A stretch of DNA of 64,000 nt, from positions 1,364,001-1,428,000 of the forward strand of contig NZ_CP042172.1 of the NCBI RefSeq assembly GCF_005937985.2, read 5' to 3'. Source of the DNA: Arthrobacter sp. KBS0702. GTDB lineage: Bacteria; Actinomycetota; Actinomycetes; Actinomycetales; Micrococcaceae. The notes under the pieces are model-generated. The model made no database searches. It was not told where the DNA came from and worked only from the letters and a program-made list of their open reading frames with translations. Positions 18,731 through 27,458 of this stretch are shown here, one piece after another. Each line of letters starts with the position of its first letter. Positions within the stretch are counted from its first letter, which is position 1. Position numbers and translations under genes: made by a program.

Positions 18731-19372
18731 CTAGTGAGGTACGTGGGTTGCTTTGACGTGGGAAAGGCTGCGGTGAAGATGCAGGGTGGTGGCGGCCTCG
18801 GCCAGCCGCGGGTTGCCGGCGGCGATCGCCTCGGCGATGGCGGCATGCTCGGCGGCAGCAGCGGTGAGACGCTCGGCGTCGTCGGCTGCCAGCCGGCGCA
18901 CCCGGACCAGGTGAACGCGGAGGCTGCGCATGGCCTGGACCAGGTAGGAATTGGAGATCGCGGCATCGATGGCCGCGTCGAGCCGGCCGACCAGGCTGTA
19001 GTAGTCGTGCCGTGCCGGGTCTGCGCCATTAATCATCTCCGGCGTTCGCAGGAGCTCACGCCGCAGTTGCTCGAAGGTCGCGGCGTCGCCGCGCTCGGCC
19101 GCCAACGCTGCCGCCTTGCCTTCGAGGGTTTCGCGGAGTTCGAAGAGTTCGTCGATGTCCTCGAGGGAGATGTCGGTGACGACGACGCCGCGGCCGCCCG
19201 CCGTCGTGGTCAGCCCTTCCGCGGTGAGCCGGCTGAGGGCCTCCCGCAGCGGGGTCCGCGAGATGCCGAGCCGCTCGGACTGCTCCACTTCGGCGAGGAC
19301 TGTCCCGGGTGCAAGGCGCCATTCAATGATGTCCTCGCGCAGGGCCGCGTAGGCCTTGTCGCTGGCGCGCAT
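18731..19372 (-). CDS. GntR/FCD-family regulator of the propionate genes
   Basis: 213 residues. The N-terminal winged helix of the GntR family ([29 protein letters not shown]) is at about 20-65. The C-terminal helical FCD domain (about 80-205) carries the Asp/His ligands in [12 protein letters not shown] and the [14 protein letters not shown] helix. ATG 19372 is chosen because AAGGAG lies 6 bases upstream on the minus strand; an ATG at 19399 lies next to the operator. It is the first gene of the minus-strand operon gntR-prpD-prpB-prpC and is divergent from prpE. The TGTATACA palindromes in the shared promoter region fit FCD-type operators, so autoregulation by a metabolite such as a methylcitrate-cycle intermediate is likely. 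Confidence 0.9.
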   Translation of the reverse strand: MRASDKAYAALREDIIEWRLAPGTVLAEVEQSERLGISRTPLREALSRLTAEGLTTTAGGRGVVVTDISLEDIDELFELRETLEGKAAALAAERGDAATFEQLRRELLRTPEMINGADPARHDYYSLVGRLDAAIDAAISNSYLVQAMRSLRVHLVRVRRLAADDAERLTAAAAEHAAIAEAIAAGNPRLAEAATTLHLHRSLSHVKATHVPH

Positions 19373-19401
19373 CCTGACTCCTTCGTTAGCTGACCCCATC
19401 A

Positions 19402-19411
19402 GTGTATACAC
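19402..19411. promoter_or_regulatory. GntR operator candidate O1 overlapping the gntR-prpDBC -10
   Basis: The perfect 10-bp palindrome GTGTATACAC contains the GTATAC core typical of FCD-type GntR operators. On the minus strand it overlaps a TACACT -10-like hexamer (19406-19401), about 30 bases before the gntR ATG. A bound regulator would block its own operon. Confidence 0.72.
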
Positions 19412-19465
19412 AATTGGCACAGCAGCCCAGCTTTTTGGCCGCAAAGAGGAAAATTCACTGTCCGT

Positions 19466-19473
19466 TGTATACA
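19466..19473. promoter_or_regulatory. GntR operator candidate O2 near the prpE promoter
   Basis: A second copy of TGTATACA, 63 bp (about six helical turns) from O1. It ends 6 bases upstream of the proposed prpE -35. The same-face spacing would allow two dimers to interact. Confidence 0.7.
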
Positions 19474-19479
19474 TAGCTC

Positions 19480-19508
19480 TTGTGGCGTGGCTCCTGCGGG
19501 GCTACCAT
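19480..19508 (+). promoter_or_regulatory. Putative prpE promoter
   Basis: TTGTGG (19480-19485), a 17-base spacer and TACCAT (19503-19508) fit a housekeeping sigma promoter. The predicted start near 19515 gives a leader of about 30 bases to ATG 19544. Confidence 0.5.
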
Positions 19509-19543
19509 GAGCTGCATCACAACGTCGTGGACGGGATTACTTC

Positions 19544-21454
19544 ATGGTCACCAAGAGCTACCGGGACAGTTACCAGCGCAGCGTTGAACAGCCGGAGGAC
19601 TTCTGGCTTGAGGCCGCGGGAAAAATCGACTGGAGCACGCCGCCCGGCAGGGCCCTCGACTCCAGCCGCGCGCCGCTCTACGGCTGGTTTCCCGACGGCG
19701 TGCTGAACACCTGCTACAACGCCCTGGACCGGCATGTGGCGGAGGGCCGCGGCGCCCAGGACGCACTGATCTACGACTCGGCCATGCTGGGCACGCAGCA
19801 GCGCTTCAGCTACGCCGAGCTCACCGAGCTCGTGGCCCGCTTCGCTGGCGTGCTGCGCAGCCAGGGGGTGGGCAAAGGCGACCGGGTCGTGATCTACATG
19901 CCGATGATCCCCGAAGCTGCCATCGCCATGCTGGCCACGGCCCGGCTCGGCGCGATCCACTCGGTAGTCTTCGGCGGCTTCGCGCCGAAGGAACTCGCCG
20001 CCCGGATCCGGGATGCCGCACCGGCGGCGGTGGTCACCGCGTCCGGCGGGATCGAACCGTCCCGCCGGATCGAATACCTGCCGGCCGTCGCCGAGGCCCT
20101 CGAACTGGCCGGCGCCCCCGAAACCCCCGTGCTGGTCAAGGCACGGGACGGCTTCGAGGCGAACGCGGCGGACCATGCGGGCTGGCTGGACTGGGACACG
20201 GCCATGGCGTCCGCCGAGCCCGCCGCCCCGGTGGCCGTGAAGGCCACGGACCCGCTCTATATCCTCTACACCTCCGGGACCACCGGCGCGCCCAAGGGCG
20301 TGGTGCGGGACAACGGCGGCCACGCCGTCGCCCTGAGCTGGACGCTGGAGAACATCTACGACGTCGGCCCCGGCGACGTGATGTGGACTGCGTCCGACGT
20401 CGGCTGGGTGGTGGGGCACTCCTACATCGTCTACGGGCCCCTGCTCGCCGGCGCCACCACCGTGATCTACGAAGGCAAGCCGGTGGGAACCCCGGATGCC
20501 GGTGCGTTCTGGCGCGTGATCCAGGACCACAAGGTCAATGTGCTCTTCACCGCGCCGACGGCGCTGCGGGCCATCCGGAAGGCCGACCCCGAGGCAAAGC
20601 TCCTGGGACAGTACGACATCTCCAGCCTGCGGACCCTCTTTGCCGCCGGCGAGCGGCTCGACACCGATACCTTCCACTGGGCCTCCCGCATCCTTGGCGT
20701 CCCGGTCGTGGACCACTGGTGGCAGACCGAGACCGGCTGGGCCATCTGTGCCAACCCGCGCGGCCTGGACGGGCTGCCGATCAAGGCAGGCTCGCCGAGC
20801 GTGCCGATGCCCGGCTTCAAACTGCGGATCCTCGACGGGGCCGGAGAGGAAGTGGAGGCCGGCACCGAGGGCAATATTGTCCTGGGACTGCCGCTGCCGC
20901 CGGGTACCCTCACCACGCTCTGGGGCAACGACGAGCGCTACATCTCCTCCTACCTGCAGGCCTTCGAGGGCTGCTACGCCACCGGCGACTCCGGCTACCA
21001 GGATGAGGACGGCTACCTTTTCGTGATGGGCCGCACCGACGACATCATCAACGTCGCTGGCCACCGCCTCTCCACCGGCGCCATGGAGCAGGTGATCGGC
21101 CAGCATCCGGCCGTCGCCGAATGCGCCGTGATCGGTCTCGCCGACCCGCTCAAGGGCCAGCGCCCCAGCGGCTACGTGGTCCTCAAATCCGGGGTGGAGG
21201 TGCCGGAGGACCTGCTGGTCAAGGACCTGATCGCGCTGGTCCGGCGGGACATCGGCGCCGTGGCGGACTTCAAGCACGTCACCGTGGTGGAGGCCCTGCC
21301 CAAGACCCGCTCCGGCAAGATCCTGCGCAAGACCATGCGCCAGATCGCCGACGGCGACGACTACGTGGTGCCCTCGACCATCGAGGACGCCGGTGTGATC
21401 GACCAGCTTCTGGAGACGCTGCGGCCCGGAGCCGCGGGGGAACGGCCCGCCTAG
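19544..21454 (+). CDS. prpE: Propionyl-CoA synthetase (AMP-forming)
   Basis: A 636-residue acyl-CoA synthetase of the acetyl/propionyl-CoA synthetase type. The N-terminal YRDSYQRSVEQPEDFW is the family's first signature. The P-loop YTSGTTGAPKGVV is near 242, the WWQTETGW motif follows, and the C-terminal catalytic Lys lies in KTRSGKILRK (about 592). It activates propionate to propionyl-CoA, the entry point for PrpC encoded divergently; acetate may also be used. ATG 19544 has only a weak GGACGGGA upstream. Its TAG stop lies inside CCTAGG and overlaps the stop of the convergent dctR gene, with no hairpin between them. Confidence 0.93.
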   Translation: MVTKSYRDSYQRSVEQPEDFWLEAAGKIDWSTPPGRALDSSRAPLYGWFPDGVLNTCYNALDRHVAEGRGAQDALIYDSAMLGTQQRFSYAELTELVARFAGVLRSQGVGKGDRVVIYMPMIPEAAIAMLATARLGAIHSVVFGGFAPKELAARIRDAAPAAVVTASGGIEPSRRIEYLPAVAEALELAGAPETPVLVKARDGFEANAADHAGWLDWDTAMASAEPAAPVAVKATDPLYILYTSGTTGAPKGVVRDNGGHAVALSWTLENIYDVGPGDVMWTASDVGWVVGHSYIVYGPLLAGATTVIYEGKPVGTPDAGAFWRVIQDHKVNVLFTAPTALRAIRKADPEAKLLGQYDISSLRTLFAAGERLDTDTFHWASRILGVPVVDHWWQTETGWAICANPRGLDGLPIKAGSPSVPMPGFKLRILDGAGEEVEAGTEGNIVLGLPLPPGTLTTLWGNDERYISSYLQAFEGCYATGDSGYQDEDGYLFVMGRTDDIINVAGHRLSTGAMEQVIGQHPAVAECAVIGLADPLKGQRPSGYVVLKSGVEVPEDLLVKDLIALVRRDIGAVADFKHVTVVEALPKTRSGKILRKTMRQIADGDDYVVPSTIEDAGVIDQLLETLRPGAAGERPA

Positions 21455-22170
21455 GACCCGGTCCGGCTCCAGCGGTATTCGTTCTCGGGCCGGCCGGGCG
21501 CACCGTAACGCGCGGTGCGGGACACGGTGCCGGCGTCGGCGAGGTACTCGAGGTAGCGGCGGGCCGTCACGCGGGACATGCCCAGTGCCTCCATCACCTC
21601 GCTGGCGGACACGGCCCCGGATTGGGACTTCATGAAGTCCTGTACGGAATCCAGGGTGGACCCGGACAGGCCCTTGGGCAGAGGTAGTTCCGAGGGCGCC
21701 CGCAGGCTCGCGAAGGCCTGGTCCACGTCGCTCTGGGATGCGCCCGCCCCGGCACCGCCGGGCCCGGGGGACGCCAACTGCTCGCGGAACAGCCGGTAGC
21801 TGCGGAGCTTGTCCGCGAAGGTGGCGTAAGTGAAGGGTTTGATCAGATACTGCACGACGCCGGTCGCCACGGCGCTGCGGACGATGCTCAGTTCGCGCAC
21901 CGCCGTAATGGCGATGATGTCGGCGAACAGGCCGGAGGCGCGCATCCGGCGGGCGATGTCCAGCCCATGCAGGTCCGGCAGGTTCATGTCCAGCAAGACC
22001 AGCTCCACGGGCTGGCCGGCGGCCGACAGCTCCGACATCAGGCGCAGCGCGGACTGCCCGTCGGGGGCGGATCCGGCCAGGGTGAACCCGTCCAGCCGGC
22101 CGATGTAGGCGGCGTGGGCCGCCGCGGCAATCGGTTCGTCCTCGACCACGAGTACGCGGATCTCGCTCAT
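21451..22170 (-). CDS. dctR: Response regulator, CitB/DcuR/DctR family
   Basis: A 239-residue response regulator. The receiver domain (1-120) has acidic pocket VEDEP, phospho-acceptor Asp61 in VLLDMNLPD, Thr89 in AITA and Lys111 in LIKPF. A linker rich in Gly/Ala follows. The C-terminal winged/HTH domain (about 165-235) contains SASEVMEALGMSRVTARRYLEYL, typical of regulators of C4-dicarboxylate or citrate uptake. The ATG overlaps the stop of the sensor kinase gene by four bases. The probable target is the divergent dctA promoter, which has duplicated palindromes. Confidence 0.93.
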   Translation of the reverse strand: MSEIRVLVVEDEPIAAAAHAAYIGRLDGFTLAGSAPDGQSALRLMSELSAAGQPVELVLLDMNLPDLHGLDIARRMRASGLFADIIAITAVRELSIVRSAVATGVVQYLIKPFTYATFADKLRSYRLFREQLASPGPGGAGAGASQSDVDQAFASLRAPSELPLPKGLSGSTLDSVQDFMKSQSGAVSASEVMEALGMSRVTARRYLEYLADAGTVSRTARYGAPGRPENEYRWSRTGS

Positions 22171-23915
22171 TGCTGTTCCTTTGCTGTCCCGGCGGCTTCG
22201 TCCTGGGAGCCTGCTGCGGGTTGTGATGCTGCGGGGGTGCCGGCTGCGGGGCCTGAAGCTGCGGCGGCTGCCACGGCTGGCGCCGTCGGCAGCGTGACAC
22301 GGAACAGTGCCCCGGCCGGGCTGGTGATTGTCATGCTACCGCCCAGCCGCTGCACGGCCTGGCGCACCAGGGCCAGCCCGAGTCCGCGCCCGAACGGCCC
22401 CGGCGCCTTGGTGCTGAACCCGTGCCGGAAGACGTCCTCCACCGCATCCGGATCGATGCCCGGGCCGCTGTCCTCCACCGAGATCTGCAAGGCTCCCCCC
22501 TCCGACGCGACCGAGAGCTCAACAAGCCGCGGCGGAGGAGCATCGGCGGCCGCGTCGATCGCGTTGTCGAGCAAGTTGCCCAGGATGGCCACAAGGTCCT
22601 GGACGGCCAGGCCGGTGACGGCGGTGGAGCCGCCGGTAGTGAGGATGAGTTCGACGCCGCGTTCGTGCGCCTCGGCGGCTTTGCCCATGACCAGCGCGCC
22701 GAGCACCGGCTCGTCGAGGGAACTGACCAGGTCGTCGGTCAGCCGCTGGCTCAGCTCCAGGTCCTTGGTCGCGAAATCGAGCGCCTCGGCGCCGCGGCCC
22801 AGCTCCATCAGGGACACCATGGTGTGCAGCCGGTTGGCATGCTCGTGCGTCTGGGCGCGGAGCGCGTCCGAGAGCGTGCGCATGGTTTCCAGTTCACTGC
22901 CGAGCGACTCGATCTCGGTGCGGTCCCGGATGGTGGCGACCGTGCCGTAGACCGGCGGCCCCGCCGTCTCGCGCTGGCGTGATGCGGGGGAGCGGGGGCC
23001 CACCGCGGGGCCCTGGTTGACCACCAGCACGCGCTCGCCGGTCAGGTGGATTTCGTCCTGCGCGGTGCGGCCGGACTCGAACAGCTCCTTGAGGCTCGGC
23101 GCCAGCGGCAGTTCGGCCAGCGACGGTGCCGCCACGCCGCGGCCGCGCGGGGAGCCGCCGTCGACCACGCGGGGCGGGACCCCCAGCAACGCGGCCGCCT
23201 GGTCGTTGTACATCACCACTTTGCCCTTGCGATCGACGAGGATTACGCCTTCGCGGACCGAGTGCAGCACCGATTCGTAGTAGGCGAACAGCTGGGCGAG
23301 CTGCTCGGGCCCCCAGCCGCGGGTCACCCGTCGGAGGTACCGGCCCAGCAGCCAGGAGGCCACCGATCCGCCCGCCAGCAGGGCGACGGCGATCGCCAGC
23401 AGGGCGGGCAGCCGGCCGGAAAACGCCACATCCACTGTCCCCACCGTCACGCCCGCCGCCACCAGGGCCCGGACCGTGCCGTTCGCGTCCTTGACCGGGG
23501 CGATGGTGCGCACCGAGGGTCCGAGCGTCCCGGCCATAATTTCGGTGAAGACCTGGCCGTTTAGGGCCGCGTCGATTGAGCCGATGTACGGCTTTCCCAG
23601 CTCCTCGTCGCGGGGATGGGTCCAGCGGGTCCGGTCCGGCGCCATGATCGTAATGAAGTCCGCGCGGGCGTCCCGCATCACCTGCAGGGCATAGGGCTGA
23701 AGCAGCGCGGATGGATCGGGGGAGCCGGCCGCCTGCAGGACCAGGGGGTTGTCTGCCACTGCGGTGGCGATCCCGGCCATCCGCCGGCCCGCTTCTTCGT
23801 AGGCGTGGTCGCGCGCGTCCACGAAGGTGGCCGTGCCGACGACGGCGGTCAGGGCCAGCATGAACAGCAGGTGGGCCACGAACAGCCTGCGGGCGATGCT
23901 CCAGTGATGGATCAA
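22167..23915 (-). CDS. dctS: Sensor histidine kinase, DcuS/CitA-like
   Basis: About 582 residues. A TM helix near the N-terminus (RRLFVAHLLFMLALTAVV) and a second (about 170-195) flank a PDC/sCache-type outer domain with APDRTRWTHP and PYIGSID. A PAS domain follows (VILVDRKGKVVMYNDQAAALLG). The kinase core has His in RAQTHEHANRLHTM, N-box LGNLLDNAIDAA, G1 DSGPGIDP and G2 GRGLGLALVRQ. This layout is that of extracytoplasmic dicarboxylate or citrate sensors. The start is uncertain: TTG 23915 has GGAAGG 5 bases upstream and is preferred; GTG 23921 and TTG 23945 are alternatives. It forms a coupled pair with dctR and is divergent from the transporter gene. Confidence 0.9.
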   Translation of the reverse strand: MIHHWSIARRLFVAHLLFMLALTAVVGTATFVDARDHAYEEAGRRMAGIATAVADNPLVLQAAGSPDPSALLQPYALQVMRDARADFITIMAPDRTRWTHPRDEELGKPYIGSIDAALNGQVFTEIMAGTLGPSVRTIAPVKDANGTVRALVAAGVTVGTVDVAFSGRLPALLAIAVALLAGGSVASWLLGRYLRRVTRGWGPEQLAQLFAYYESVLHSVREGVILVDRKGKVVMYNDQAAALLGVPPRVVDGGSPRGRGVAAPSLAELPLAPSLKELFESGRTAQDEIHLTGERVLVVNQGPAVGPRSPASRQRETAGPPVYGTVATIRDRTEIESLGSELETMRTLSDALRAQTHEHANRLHTMVSLMELGRGAEALDFATKDLELSQRLTDDLVSSLDEPVLGALVMGKAAEAHERGVELILTTGGSTAVTGLAVQDLVAILGNLLDNAIDAAADAPPPRLVELSVASEGGALQISVEDSGPGIDPDAVEDVFRHGFSTKAPGPFGRGLGLALVRQAVQRLGGSMTITSPAGALFRVTLPTAPAVAAAAASGPAAGTPAASQPAAGSQDEAAGTAKEQQ

Positions 23916-23946
23916 CTGCACCTTCCATGACCAATATGAACGCAAC

Positions 23947-23962
23947 GGTGATGCGCATCACC
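23947..23962. promoter_or_regulatory. DctR operator candidate, copy 1
   Basis: The perfect 16-bp palindrome GGTGATGCGCATCACC lies just upstream of the sensor kinase start, in the divergent region with dctA. Confidence 0.7.
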
Positions 23963-23997
23963 TCATCCCCAATGATGGAGGAACACGCAGAACGGAC

Positions 23998-24011
23998 GTG
24001 ATGCGCATCCC
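23998..24011. promoter_or_regulatory. DctR operator candidate, copy 2
   Basis: GTGATGCGCATCCC matches copy 1 at 13 of 14 positions. It is 50 bp away (about five helical turns) and 39 bases before the dctA ATG. A third half-site GCATCA follows at 24017-24022. Confidence 0.68.
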
Positions 24012-24049
24012 AAGCCGCATCAAAGTCCAGCCTATCCAAGGAGAACAAC

Positions 24050-25417
24050 ATGGCCTCTCAACGAGGAGAGTCAGCGGCACCGGCCGCGGCGCCGGTCAAG
24101 CAGCGCAAGGGTCTGGACAAGTCCCACTACCTTTACATCGCGGTCATCGCCGCCGTCATCCTCGGCGCCGTTGTCGGCCTGATGTTCCCCGAGGTCGGCA
24201 AGTCGCTGAAGCCCCTCGGTGACGGCTTCATCAAGCTCATCAAGATGATGATCGCCCCGGTCATCTTCTGCACCATCGTGCTGGGCATCGGCTCCATCGC
24301 CAAGGCCGCCACGGTCGGCAAGGTCGGCGGCCTGGCCCTCGGCTACTTCATCGTGATGTCGACGTTCGCCCTGGCCATCGGCCTCGTCGTCGGCAACCTG
24401 ATCCACCCGGGTGAGGGCCTCAAGCTTGCCCCGTACGATCCGAACAAGAAGGCAGCCACGGACAGCACCGTCGACTTCCTGCTCGGCATCATCCCGGGTG
24501 ACATCCCCGTGCTGCCCACCCTGCTGGCCGCGATCCTGGTCGGTTTCGCGCTGCAGAAGATGGGCCCGCAGGCCACCCCGATCCTGAAGGCCATCGGCCA
24601 CGGCCAGGCCCTCGTGTTCCGCATCCTGATCATGGTCATGTGGCTCGCCCCGGTCGGCGCCTTCGGCGCCATCGCCGCCGTCGTCGGTGCCACCGGCGTC
24701 CAGGCCATCATCAGCATGGCCACCCTCATGGTCGCCTTCTACATCACCTGCGCGGTCTTCATTGTCGTGATCCTCGGCGGTCTCCTCCAGGTCGTCTCGG
24801 GCGTCAACATCTTCCGCCTGATGAAGTACCTGGCCCGCGAGTACCTGCTGATCTTCTCCACGTCCTCCTCCGAAGCCGCCCTGCCCCGCCTGATCGCGAA
24901 GATGGAACACCTCGGTGTGTCCAAGCCGGTCGTCGGCGTCACTGTCCCCACCGGTTACTCGTTCAACCTGGACGGCACGGCCATCTACCTGACCATGGCC
25001 TCCCTGTTCGTCGCCAACGCCATGGGCACCCCGCTGGACCTGGGCGCCCAGATCTCGCTGCTGATCTTCATGATCATCGCCTCCAAGGGCGCCGCCGGTG
25101 TCACCGGCGCCGGCCTGGCCACCCTGGCCGCAGGCCTCCAGGCCCACCGGCCGGAGCTGCTCGGCGGCGTCGGCATGATCGTGGGCATTGACCGCTTCAT
25201 GTCCGAGGCCCGTGCGCTGACCAACTTCACCGGCAACGCCGTCGCGACCATCCTGATCGGCACCTGGGTCAAGGAGATCGACGGCGGGCAGGTCGAACGC
25301 GTCCTCTCCGGCGCCGAGCCCTTCGACGAGCAGACCATGATCGCCGGGCACAGCGCCGCGCAGCCCGCAGTTGAGCCGGCCTCCCACCCGGCGCAGCCGG
25401 TCCCTGCCAACGCCTAA
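24050..25417 (+). CDS. dctA: C4-dicarboxylate:cation symporter DctA
   Basis: A 455-residue DAACS-family carrier with about eight membrane segments and re-entrant loops. Family motifs are present: the serine-rich STSSSEAALPR, SFNLDGTAIYLTMA, the MIVGIDRFMSEARALTNF segment and NAVATILIG. It should import succinate, fumarate and malate with protons or sodium. ATG 24050 has CCAAGGAGAAC upstream. N- and C-terminal cytoplasmic tails are Ala/Pro-rich. It is divergent from dctSR, whose products probably activate it. A strong terminator follows. Confidence 0.95.
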   Translation: MASQRGESAAPAAAPVKQRKGLDKSHYLYIAVIAAVILGAVVGLMFPEVGKSLKPLGDGFIKLIKMMIAPVIFCTIVLGIGSIAKAATVGKVGGLALGYFIVMSTFALAIGLVVGNLIHPGEGLKLAPYDPNKKAATDSTVDFLLGIIPGDIPVLPTLLAAILVGFALQKMGPQATPILKAIGHGQALVFRILIMVMWLAPVGAFGAIAAVVGATGVQAIISMATLMVAFYITCAVFIVVILGGLLQVVSGVNIFRLMKYLAREYLLIFSTSSSEAALPRLIAKMEHLGVSKPVVGVTVPTGYSFNLDGTAIYLTMASLFVANAMGTPLDLGAQISLLIFMIIASKGAAGVTGAGLATLAAGLQAHRPELLGGVGMIVGIDRFMSEARALTNFTGNAVATILIGTWVKEIDGGQVERVLSGAEPFDEQTMIAGHSAAQPAVEPASHPAQPVPANA

Positions 25418-25450
25418 GCACCCGCAGCGGCACTCTCAGATCACCCCAAG

Positions 25451-25486
25451 ACCGCCCGGACGCCTAACCCGCGTCCGGGCGGTTTT
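25451..25486 (+). terminator. Rho-independent terminator after dctA
   Basis: A 13-bp perfect stem (25451-25463 with 25471-25483), a 7-base loop and TTTT (25483-25486). Confidence 0.9.
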
Positions 25487-25703
25487 GCGCGGTCGAGGGA
25501 TCCGCCGGCCAGCAACCCTCGACCTCTACCAGAGGGTCAGACGCGCCGGGCGGCGGTTGTCAAGGTCCGTCGAATACCGTGTCGGGGGCTGTAACCTTGG
25601 GAGGAATAACGATCCGTCCCGGACGGCGCCAGCCTCAGCAGGCAGCGCCGAACCAGCCGGATCCGGCAGGAAAATCACCGTCATCGAAAGTGTGGATAGA
25701 TAC

Positions 25704-26603
25704 GTGAGCAGCGAACAGGGTTCAGCCACTCTGGAAGGCACCGAACTCGACCTGGAAGACGCCGTGATGGGCCCCACCGGGCGCCCTTACCGCGATTTCC
25801 CGGAACCCGCGCCGCTGTCCTCGCACGGCCCGGCCCGGGTCATCGCCATGGTCAACCAGAAGGGCGGCGTGGGCAAGACCACGTCCACCATCAACCTGGC
25901 CGCGGCCCTGGCCGAATACGGACGCCGTGTCCTCCTGGTCGACTTCGATCCGCAGGGCGCGCTCTCCGCCGGACTGGGCACCAACCCGCACGAACTGGAC
26001 CTGACGGTCTACAACGTCCTGATGGACCGCAAAGTCGATATCCGCGACGCCATCCAGAAGACCGGCGTCGAGAACGTGGACCTGCTGCCGGCCAACATCG
26101 ACCTCTCTGCCGCTGAAGTCCAACTGGTGAATGAGGTCGCCCGCGAACAGGTCCTGGACCGGGCGCTGAAGAAGGTCGAGGACGATTACGACGTCGTCCT
26201 GATCGACTGCCAGCCATCGCTGGGACTGCTCACGGTGAACGCGCTGACGGCGGCGCACGGCGTCATCATCCCGCTGATCTGCGAGTTCTTCGCGCTGCGC
26301 GCGGTAGCGCTGCTGGTCGAGACGATCGACAAGGTCCAGGACCGGCTCAACCCGCGGCTCCAGGTCGACGGCGTGCTCGCCACGATGTACGACGCCCGTA
26401 CCCTGCACGGCCGCGAAGTAATCGCCAGGCTCGTGGAAGCCTTCGGCGACAAGGTCTTCGAGACCGTTATCAAGCGGTCCATCAAGTTCGCCGACGCGAC
26501 GGTCGCCGCCGAACCCATCACCAGCTACGCCGGGAACCACGCCGGCGCCGACGCCTACCGCCGACTGGCCAAAGAGCTGATCTCGCGCGGCGGCGCGCCC
26601 TAA
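25704..26603 (+). CDS. ParA/Soj-family ATPase
   Basis: About 299 residues. The deviant Walker A NQKGGVGKTT is near residue 54, preceded by RVIAMV. VDFDPQGAL and VLIDCQPSLGLLTVNAL complete the ParA ATPase core. The start is uncertain: GTG 25704 (MSSEQGSATLEG) matches the expected N-terminus, GTG 25692 is a near alternative, and neither has a clear ribosome binding site. It heads parA-scpA-scpB-rluB, the order seen in M. tuberculosis (Rv1708-Rv1711), with no parB beside it. It probably acts with ScpAB/SMC in chromosome organisation rather than as the oriC ParA. Confidence 0.9.
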   Translation: MSSEQGSATLEGTELDLEDAVMGPTGRPYRDFPEPAPLSSHGPARVIAMVNQKGGVGKTTSTINLAAALAEYGRRVLLVDFDPQGALSAGLGTNPHELDLTVYNVLMDRKVDIRDAIQKTGVENVDLLPANIDLSAAEVQLVNEVAREQVLDRALKKVEDDYDVVLIDCQPSLGLLTVNALTAAHGVIIPLICEFFALRAVALLVETIDKVQDRLNPRLQVDGVLATMYDARTLHGREVIARLVEAFGDKVFETVIKRSIKFADATVAAEPITSYAGNHAGADAYRRLAKELISRGGAP

Positions 26604-26612
26604 GCCAGGGCC

Positions 26613-27458
26613 GTGGTAGCGACAGCCCCGACGGCGGAACTGTCGCCGTCCGCCAAGAAACCCGGCTTCGAGGTTCGGCTGGCCAATTTCACCGGTCCGT
26701 TCGACCTGTTGCTGGGCCTGATCTCCAAGCACCAGCTGGACATCACCGAGGTGGCGCTGGCCACGGTCACCGACGAATTCATCAAGTACATCAAAGGGTT
26801 GCAGCGGCTGGGGGAAGACTGGGCGCTGGATGAGGCCAGCGAATTCCTGGTCATCGCCGCGACCCTGCTGGACCTGAAGGCGGCCAGGCTGCTGCCCGCC
26901 GGCGAGGTCGAGGACGACGAGGACATCGCCCTGCTCGAGGCCCGCGACCTGCTGTTCGCCCGGCTGCTGCAGTACAAGGCCTTCAAACACGTGGCCGGAC
27001 TTCTCGGCTCGACCCTGGAACTGGAGGGCCGGCGCTACCCGCGGCAGGTCGCCCTGGAGGGCCACTTCGCCGCGCTTTTGCCCGAACTCGTCTGGAAGCA
27101 CAGCCCGGCGGAGTTCGCCGCCCTCGCCGAGAAGGCCCTGAAACCCAAGGAAGCGGCCCCCACCGAGGTTGGTCTCGCCCACCTGCACGGGACGCCGGTC
27201 AGTGTGAAGGAACAAGCGGAAATCCTGGGTCTGCGCCTGCGGCTCGGCAAACCGCTCACCTTCAGGTCCTTGATCGCCGACGCCGAATCAACCCTCGTGG
27301 TGGTGGCGCGGTTCCTTGCCCTGCTGGAAATGTTCCGGGACAAAGCGGTCGCGTTCGACCAGCTGCTGCCCCTAGGCGAGTTGTCCGTGCACTGGACCGC
27401 CGACGACGCGGACTGGAGCAGCGAGAACCTGAGTGAAGAATACGAGGAACAGCCATGA
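26613..27458 (+). CDS. scpA: Segregation and condensation protein A
   Basis: A 281-residue kleisin. The N-terminal segment FEVRLANFTGPFDLLLGLISKH binds the SMC neck. A helical middle region (LDEASEFLVIAATLLDLKAARLLP) follows, with a C-terminal winged helix (about 215-265) that binds the SMC cap. ScpA and ScpB bridge SMC to form condensin. GTG 26613 lies 9 bases after parA. The stop overlaps the scpB ATG by four bases. Confidence 0.93.
   Translation: MVATAPTAELSPSAKKPGFEVRLANFTGPFDLLLGLISKHQLDITEVALATVTDEFIKYIKGLQRLGEDWALDEASEFLVIAATLLDLKAARLLPAGEVEDDEDIALLEARDLLFARLLQYKAFKHVAGLLGSTLELEGRRYPRQVALEGHFAALLPELVWKHSPAEFAALAEKALKPKEAAPTEVGLAHLHGTPVSVKEQAEILGLRLRLGKPLTFRSLIADAESTLVVVARFLALLEMFRDKAVAFDQLLPLGELSVHWTADDADWSSENLSEEYEEQP

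Noticed and set aside
19517..22300. 927-codon open frame on the minus strand opposite prpE
   Set aside because: prpE on plus and dctR on minus in another frame explain the region; no motif in the antisense product.
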